From DATAOG01 sp963753685 (GTDB lineage: Bacteria; Pseudomonadota; Alphaproteobacteria; Geminicoccales; Geminicoccaceae): 64,000 nt of DNA. Position 1 is the first letter of the stretch; every line of letters starts with the position of its first letter. The notes beneath the pieces were generated by a model that worked only from the letters and a program-made list of their open reading frames with translations, was not told the DNA's origin and did no database searches. The stretch covers positions 68,317 through 132,316 of the forward strand of contig CAVWDE010000032.1 of the NCBI GenBank assembly GCA_963753685.1, read 5' to 3'. A program made the translations under genes and the position numbers. Below are positions 60,161-64,000 of this stretch, one piece after another.

Positions 60161-61135
60161 TTACGGGACCTCGCCGCCCGTGACCGGAGACAGGGTCAGC
60201 GCCAGGTCCTGAAGCCCTGGCTTCAGCTCCTGATAGCGCGCGGCTTCGAGACCCTTCCCATCCTTCGAGGCGCGGATCTGAATCCTCCTGATGCCAGGCA
60301 GGAGCGGCGGCAGGGCGACGCTCGCCAGCGACGCGCGGCACATCTCATGGCCGTCCACCGACACGACCGCCTGCCCCTCGAAGTCCCCCTGGATCGTCAG
60401 ATTAACCTTGGCCGGCTCGGCTGCAGCCGCAGCTGCGGCAGCCGCCTCTTCCGCCTTCTTGCGCAGCGCGTCGGTGGCCGCCCTCATGTCCTGAAGCAGC
60501 TTTTGCGTGTCGTCGGTTCCCTTACGGGCCGCAGCATCGATGTCCGCGAGTGAGGCCAGAAACTCGGTGCGCCACTCCGTCAGTTCGCCGGTCGCGATCT
60601 TGTCGAGGTCGGTACAGAAGGATGCGACCAGATCGAGGAGGCGGTCCGTCGCCGCCTGCTCGCCCGCCGCATCGCCCGGCTTGGTGGCAGCCACGAACCT
60701 CAGGTAGTCGAACTCGAACTTGGTCCACCGGTCGCGGATCGCCTGCAACACCACCAGAGACCGGAGGTAGGAGCTGGTTTCGCCGCTTTCCTTCACGAAG
60801 AAGGAGACAGCGCCCATCGTGCCGTACAGCGCAAGGGCCACGATCAGCAGGTACAAGTCCCAATGGGGCGCAGGCGCGTCTGGCGCAGCCGGCTGCTCCC
60901 AGAACCGCAGCACCGAGGCAAGCGCCGTCAGCGCGATCGCGAGCGCCCCCGAGCACGCGAGGGCCTTGCGCGACGCGTTCGCCCAACGGGAGAGGCGAGC
61001 GCGCTGCTTCTCATACCATTGGAACCGCGCCTCCTTCAGTCGGCGCGCGTCCGCGTACAGCAAGGTGATCAGCTCGCCATATGGCTTGTCCTTGTAGTCC
61101 TCGATGCTCAGCTCGATCGGATAGAGCGTCCCCAT
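60161..61135 (-). CDS. Two-transmembrane coiled-coil protein with PEGA-like C-terminus (SLATT-like)
   Basis: A 324-aa protein of unknown function. An N-terminal amphipathic segment (RRLKEARFQWYEKQRARLSR) precedes two hydrophobic helices (ALACSGALAIALTALASVLR and LYLLIVALALYGTMGAVSFF), with the order of SLATT-type 2TM proteins from conflict systems. A helical region follows (VLQAIRDRWTKFEFDYLRFV, TDDTQKLLQDMRAATDALRK, then an Ala-rich stretch). The C-terminal VNLTIQGDFEGQAVVSVDGH to LPGIRRIQIRASKDG is PEGA-like. ATG 61135 is preferred; the TTG at 61192 is upstream. It follows the PLD gene on the same strand by about 85 bp. Confidence 0.6.
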   Translation of the reverse strand: MGTLYPIELSIEDYKDKPYGELITLLYADARRLKEARFQWYEKQRARLSRWANASRKALACSGALAIALTALASVLRFWEQPAAPDAPAPHWDLYLLIVALALYGTMGAVSFFVKESGETSSYLRSLVVLQAIRDRWTKFEFDYLRFVAATKPGDAAGEQAATDRLLDLVASFCTDLDKIATGELTEWRTEFLASLADIDAAARKGTDDTQKLLQDMRAATDALRKKAEEAAAAAAAAAEPAKVNLTIQGDFEGQAVVSVDGHEMCRASLASVALPPLLPGIRRIQIRASKDGKGLEAARYQELKPGLQDLALTLSPVTGGEVP

Positions 61136-61323
61136 CTGGCCGGCGGACTCGGCTGGACCCGCGTTTCGACCACTCCCGCGCCCCTCCTCCAAAATGCCCC
61201 CGGCTCGGGCCTCGTGCGTTCACTTGGAGAACAACTTGCGGTCGTTCTCGCGCTGACTGCCTGGCCGGTAATACTCCTCGAACCAGGCGGGCTGGCTGCT
61301 GATGGCGGTCGGCTTGCGCAAGG

Positions 61324-62985
61324 TCAACACCGTCGGCGCGGCCGGCTTGCCGGGTGCCGCCCCGGCCCCGGGCCCGGGTTCCAGAGCCCGGCTTCGGCCG
61401 CGGGCTTAGGCTCCAGGGCCGCCTTCATCGCGGTTCGGAAATGCAGATGATCGAAGACGCGCAGGGCCTCGATGGCGTAGCTGGTCGCGACCTTGGGGGC
61501 CTCGATCATGACCAGGTTGTCGCCGTTGCCCTGCTCGCCAGCGGGCGACAGGTTGGACGAGCCGGAGAACAGCTTGGCGGTCGGCAGGCTGAAGTCGGTG
61601 ACGACGAACTTGTGGTGGATGTTGATGCCGGCGCCGCCCGACCACTCGCTCTTGAAGGGCTCGGGCGCGGTTTTGGCCAGATAGGCGAAGTCCACCAGAC
61701 CGACCGACCCGTCGGGCTTGCGCACCTCGAGCCCGGTTTCCTCGTTGACCACGCCGTAGCTGAACACGCTGCGCTGCATGAGCCGGTCGAGGGTTTCCCG
61801 GGTCGGCCCCGTCTTGATCTGGTTGAGGAAGGCGATCGAATAGAGCACCGAGGACGTCGCCTGGTCGATCGCGGCGCCCACCGGGTTCAGCGAGAGCTCG
61901 ACGTCGCGGTGCGGCGAGAAGCAGAGATGCACAGGCGGCTTGCCCTCGACATTGACCAGTTGCCATTGCGCCGCGATCGGGACGTTCTTGAAGCCCGCGG
62001 GATCGGTGAAGGCCTGCTCGAACATCTGCTCGAACAGGGCGGCCGCGGCCGGCGCCATGGCGATCAGCACGTTGTTGGCCTGGATGTAGATGCCGCGGAA
62101 GCTGAAGTTGGTCGACCCGAACAGGACCTTGAACGGCGCGCCGTTGCGCTTGGCGATGAAGACCTTGTGGTGCTGCAGGCTCTGGAAGTGGGTACGCCGC
62201 ACCCGATTGGCACCGGCAGTCGCGGCCAATCGCGCGGCCGCCTTGGATTCGGCGGACGTGGGTTTGGCGTGGTCGGCCGAATCGTCGATGATGGCGCGCA
62301 GGCGCGGGCCGAGCCGCTCCAGACGGGCCACGATATCCGGCTCGTTCAGATCATAGGCCAGCACATCGAGCTCGAGCGCCGGGTCCGCGACCGCCTGATC
62401 GAGAAAGCCGAAGATCAGGTCGTAGGCTTCGAAGCCGAGCCACGAGTACACGTCGCCCGGCTCCTTCGCGAATTCGAGGCCGCCAGCGGCCGATTTCGGC
62501 ATGATCTTGGGATCGTTGTGGAAGGTCTCGGCATAGGCCTGCGAGGAGGCGAAGTTGCGGGTGAAGCCGACGTCGAGGAAGTTGTCGTAGGTCACCGGAT
62601 CGAGCGGAATGTCGAGCTCGATCTGGGTCCCACTGACCAGGTTGCCATCGCTCGGCATGTGCTTTTTGGTCACCCGGTAGCGATAGGTCCCGGCCTTCGG
62701 CTGCCACGGGAAGTGGATCCAGCGGAATTTCTGGAAGGGCGCCTCGGTCGAGGGGAATTGCTTGAACCCGTTGACGGCGTGCTCGACGGGTCGCTCGTAG
62801 GCGAAGTTGAGCCGGTTGTTCAGCGCCTTGAAGTCGTCGTCACCCGGCTGCTTGACCTCGATGGCGAGGCCGACGAAGTCCGGCTCGGGCTGGTCGACGT
62901 TGGTGCCGATCAGGCACATGCGCTCGCCGCGCCAGAGCTTGACTTGAAAACCGTCTTTCGAGCCGGAATTGCTGAAGTCGTCCAT
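61324..62985 (-). CDS. Phospholipase D-like protein with N-terminal beta domain, tail frameshifted
   Basis: A 553-aa protein as read, no signal peptide. ATG 62985 follows GGAGGA. Residues about 1-190 are beta-rich (KLWRGERMCLIGTNVDQPEP, KAGTYRYRVTKKHMPSDGN). Two PLD-type HKD motifs are HHKVFIAKRNGAPFKVLFGS (from about 272) and IHHKFVVTDFSLPTAKLFSG (from about 456), with TNFS and SNLS following, so a two-motif catalytic dimer in one chain is likely. As read it ends in an Arg/Pro tail at 61324; one base added near 61360-61385 in a G/C run gives TVLTLRKPTAISSQPAWFEE and a stop at 61220, a natural end (588 aa). It is upstream of the 2TM gene. Confidence 0.8.
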   Translation of the reverse strand: MDDFSNSGSKDGFQVKLWRGERMCLIGTNVDQPEPDFVGLAIEVKQPGDDDFKALNNRLNFAYERPVEHAVNGFKQFPSTEAPFQKFRWIHFPWQPKAGTYRYRVTKKHMPSDGNLVSGTQIELDIPLDPVTYDNFLDVGFTRNFASSQAYAETFHNDPKIMPKSAAGGLEFAKEPGDVYSWLGFEAYDLIFGFLDQAVADPALELDVLAYDLNEPDIVARLERLGPRLRAIIDDSADHAKPTSAESKAAARLAATAGANRVRRTHFQSLQHHKVFIAKRNGAPFKVLFGSTNFSFRGIYIQANNVLIAMAPAAAALFEQMFEQAFTDPAGFKNVPIAAQWQLVNVEGKPPVHLCFSPHRDVELSLNPVGAAIDQATSSVLYSIAFLNQIKTGPTRETLDRLMQRSVFSYGVVNEETGLEVRKPDGSVGLVDFAYLAKTAPEPFKSEWSGGAGINIHHKFVVTDFSLPTAKLFSGSSNLSPAGEQGNGDNLVMIEAPKVATSYAIEALRVFDHLHFRTAMKAALEPKPAAEAGLWNPGPGPGRHPASRPRRRC

Positions 62986-63240
62986 GGGTTCTTGTCCTCC
63001 GGGCACTCTGCTGCGGGTTGCTCGAGCCGCGAGCGCGGTCGCGATGCCGACCGCCGAGGCTGGCGCCATCGGCGTTGGCTCAACAAGGCCAGGAAATCGG
63101 CCGAGACCCGCCCGCCACGCGGGATGCGCGAGGGCGGTGCTCGTCGTCGTCAGGAGGGTGGTGTCTGCATGGCGCACAAAGGTCGTGACTGGTTGGAGTC
63201 GATGCCGCGCAATCCATAACCCCCGCGCGCTCTGCGTGTT

Positions 63241-63256
63241 TGTGAACTGCTTCACA
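63241..63256. promoter_or_regulatory. CRP/FNR-type palindrome upstream of the PLD gene
   Basis: TGTGAACTGCTTCACA matches TGTGA-N6-TCACA exactly. It lies 256 bp upstream of the PLD ATG on the minus strand, farther than the sites at the MBL and subtilase genes, so its target is uncertain. Confidence 0.5.
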
Positions 63257-63477
63257 TACAGCTGCTGGTGTTGATACGACGGGCCCAATGCTCGAAGCCC
63301 TTGGCCGCCGCATTCAGCGAGCCCTTCGGTCGACGCAACGTGGGCTCATCGATTGCTTGGATGGGCCGAATGCGCTCAAACCCTTACCCGGGCGCGATCG
63401 ACGTCCGGCCCGCCTCAGCAACCGCAGCCGCCCCCTCACGTCGGCTCGCGCCGGACCTGCACCGCCGTCGCCAAAGG

Positions 63478-63562
63478 CTTTGGGCCGGGCACGGATTCCC
63501 ACGGTCCCATGGACCCACCGAACCAAGCGTTAACGGCCAATCCTTAAGGCTCGGTTAACGCC
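63478..63562. repeat. Copy B of the ~80-bp repeat ending in a CtrA-type box
   Basis: Aligns with 54207-54290 and ends in TTAAGGCTCGGTTAAC at 63544-63559 (TTAA-N7-TTAAC). The downstream frame at 63728 is about 170 bp away. Confidence 0.6.
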
Positions 63563-63727
63563 CCGCCGATCCGTCCCGCCGCTCACGCCCCTGGCCTCGA
63601 CGGCATCGAGCTGGCGCCTTGGCTTCCACGCGCCACGCCCCGATCAAGCTCAGCGTTGCCCCGCGCCCCGGACGTCCTCCGGCGCTCGGTCCCGCCAATC
63701 CCCGGGTGCCGCTCGGAGCGCCGCCGG

Positions 63728-64000
63728 GTGACGGACCGCCATGAGGTCTTCCTGAGCCACAGCGGCCATGATCCGGCTGCGGCCATGGACCTCGGCATTG
63801 AGCTCGATCGGCGCGGGCCGGCCGTGTTTGGCTCGGCCGCAGCCGGTGGGCCAACCGACGTGAGCAAGGCCTCCAAGGTGAGCACCATCCCGCACGCGAA
63901 ATGCGCCCGCGATCCGACCCCTGCAAACCAGGCGCGGCGTGGGCCGACCTTGCCGGGCGAGCGCGGCGGCGCCCGTCCGTGGCCTTCACGGGCCGGCGCG
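63728..64000 (+). CDS. TIR-like reading frame, partial at the window edge
   Basis: From GTG 63728 the frame stays open to the end of the window. Its start reads TDRHEVFLSHSGHDPAAAMD, then LGIELDRRGPAVFG. This matches the beginning of TIR domains (hydrophobic VFLSHS box, then a helix and RG-like turn), though later residues in view diverge (SAAAGGPTDVSKASKVST). Bacterial TIR domains often hydrolyse NAD in defence. It may be a degenerate fragment or a real gene; the rest is outside the window. Confidence 0.35.
   Translation, partial: MTDRHEVFLSHSGHDPAAAMDLGIELDRRGPAVFGSAAAGGPTDVSKASKVSTIPHAKCARDPTPANQARRGPTLPGERGGARPWPSRAGA

Noticed and set aside
63555..63989. Minus-strand ORFs at the right end
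   Set aside because: Arg/Gly/Pro-rich, no family motif and overlapping each other; the plus frame with the TIR-like start is a better reading.

Overview
The window is one chromosomal segment of a very GC-rich alphaproteobacterium. The lineage call rests on gene content and order. A PopZ/DUF2497 gene sits beside a TolC gene, which lies downstream of a PCMT-like gene and a rhodanese. There is a yacG / RNase E-G / maf / infA run and a low-Mr phosphatase / UPF0262 / hisD / DUF2948 / murA run. Two-subunit glycyl-tRNA synthetase, pyruvate phosphate dikinase with MeaB, and DUF6134 are also present. A Rhodospirillales- or Geminicoccales-like organism is likely, but that rank is inference only. I see no prophage, transposase, CRISPR array or rRNA operon.

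Layout. 0-3 kb: the 5' end of a HAD phosphatase (probably OtsB), a GT4 glycosyltransferase and a frameshifted folate-binding ygfZ. 2.2-13 kb, minus strand: glyQ-glyS-ppdK-meaB, a small zinc-ribbon membrane protein, a membrane protein carrying a 239-bp hexanucleotide repeat, a broken sppA, a trmN6-like methylase and DUF2007. 13-25.8 kb: polyprenyl synthase, tRNA-Pro, an MBL hydrolase, two EamA transporters, valS preceded by an intrinsic terminator, an M17 peptidase, a thioesterase, pcm, an ACT protein behind a structured leader, a periplasmic protein and glutaryl-CoA-type dehydrogenase. 26-30 kb: popZ, tolC, rhodanese, PCMT-like, tRNA-Cys and tRNA-Asn. 30-34 kb: an accessory patch (DUF2255, SDR with an internal stop, cupin, LysR, SDR). 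33.7-40.6 kb: housekeeping operons and tRNA-Thr. 41-46 kb: a cytoplasmic subtilase, aspS, and a toxin-antitoxin cluster (HicBA, Xre, RelB/YafQ). 45.7-51.8 kb: rnd, a sugar-nucleotide-type epimerase, a methyltransferase, pyridoxal kinase and a frameshifted transketolase-like E1. 52-64 kb is accessory: AbrB/Doc, cNMP-binding and cupin proteins, a 24-aa membrane peptide, a class III cyclase, a SABATH-type carboxyl methyltransferase with an overlapping micro-ORF, a cNMP/thioredoxin-reductase-like fusion, DUF6134, and a two-gene module of a 2TM coiled-coil protein and a phospholipase D-like protein. The window ends in a TIR-like reading frame.

Four things link regions. (1) Three CRP-type palindromes (TGTGA-N6-TCACA, one with a mismatch) lie upstream of the MBL hydrolase, the subtilase and the PLD gene; a nucleotide cyclase and two cNMP-fold proteins are encoded in the same window. 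(2) An imperfect ~80-bp sequence ending in a CtrA-type box (TTAA-N7-TTAAC) occurs upstream of the cyclase and again at 63.5 kb. (3) The toxin-antitoxin pairs carry strong palindromic operators. (4) Single-base indels interrupt otherwise well-preserved genes (ygfZ, sppA, the repeat protein, the transketolase-like gene, the SABATH gene, the PLD gene, LysR). Unpolished sequence or recent decay could explain this, and the affected genes should be read as reconstructions.
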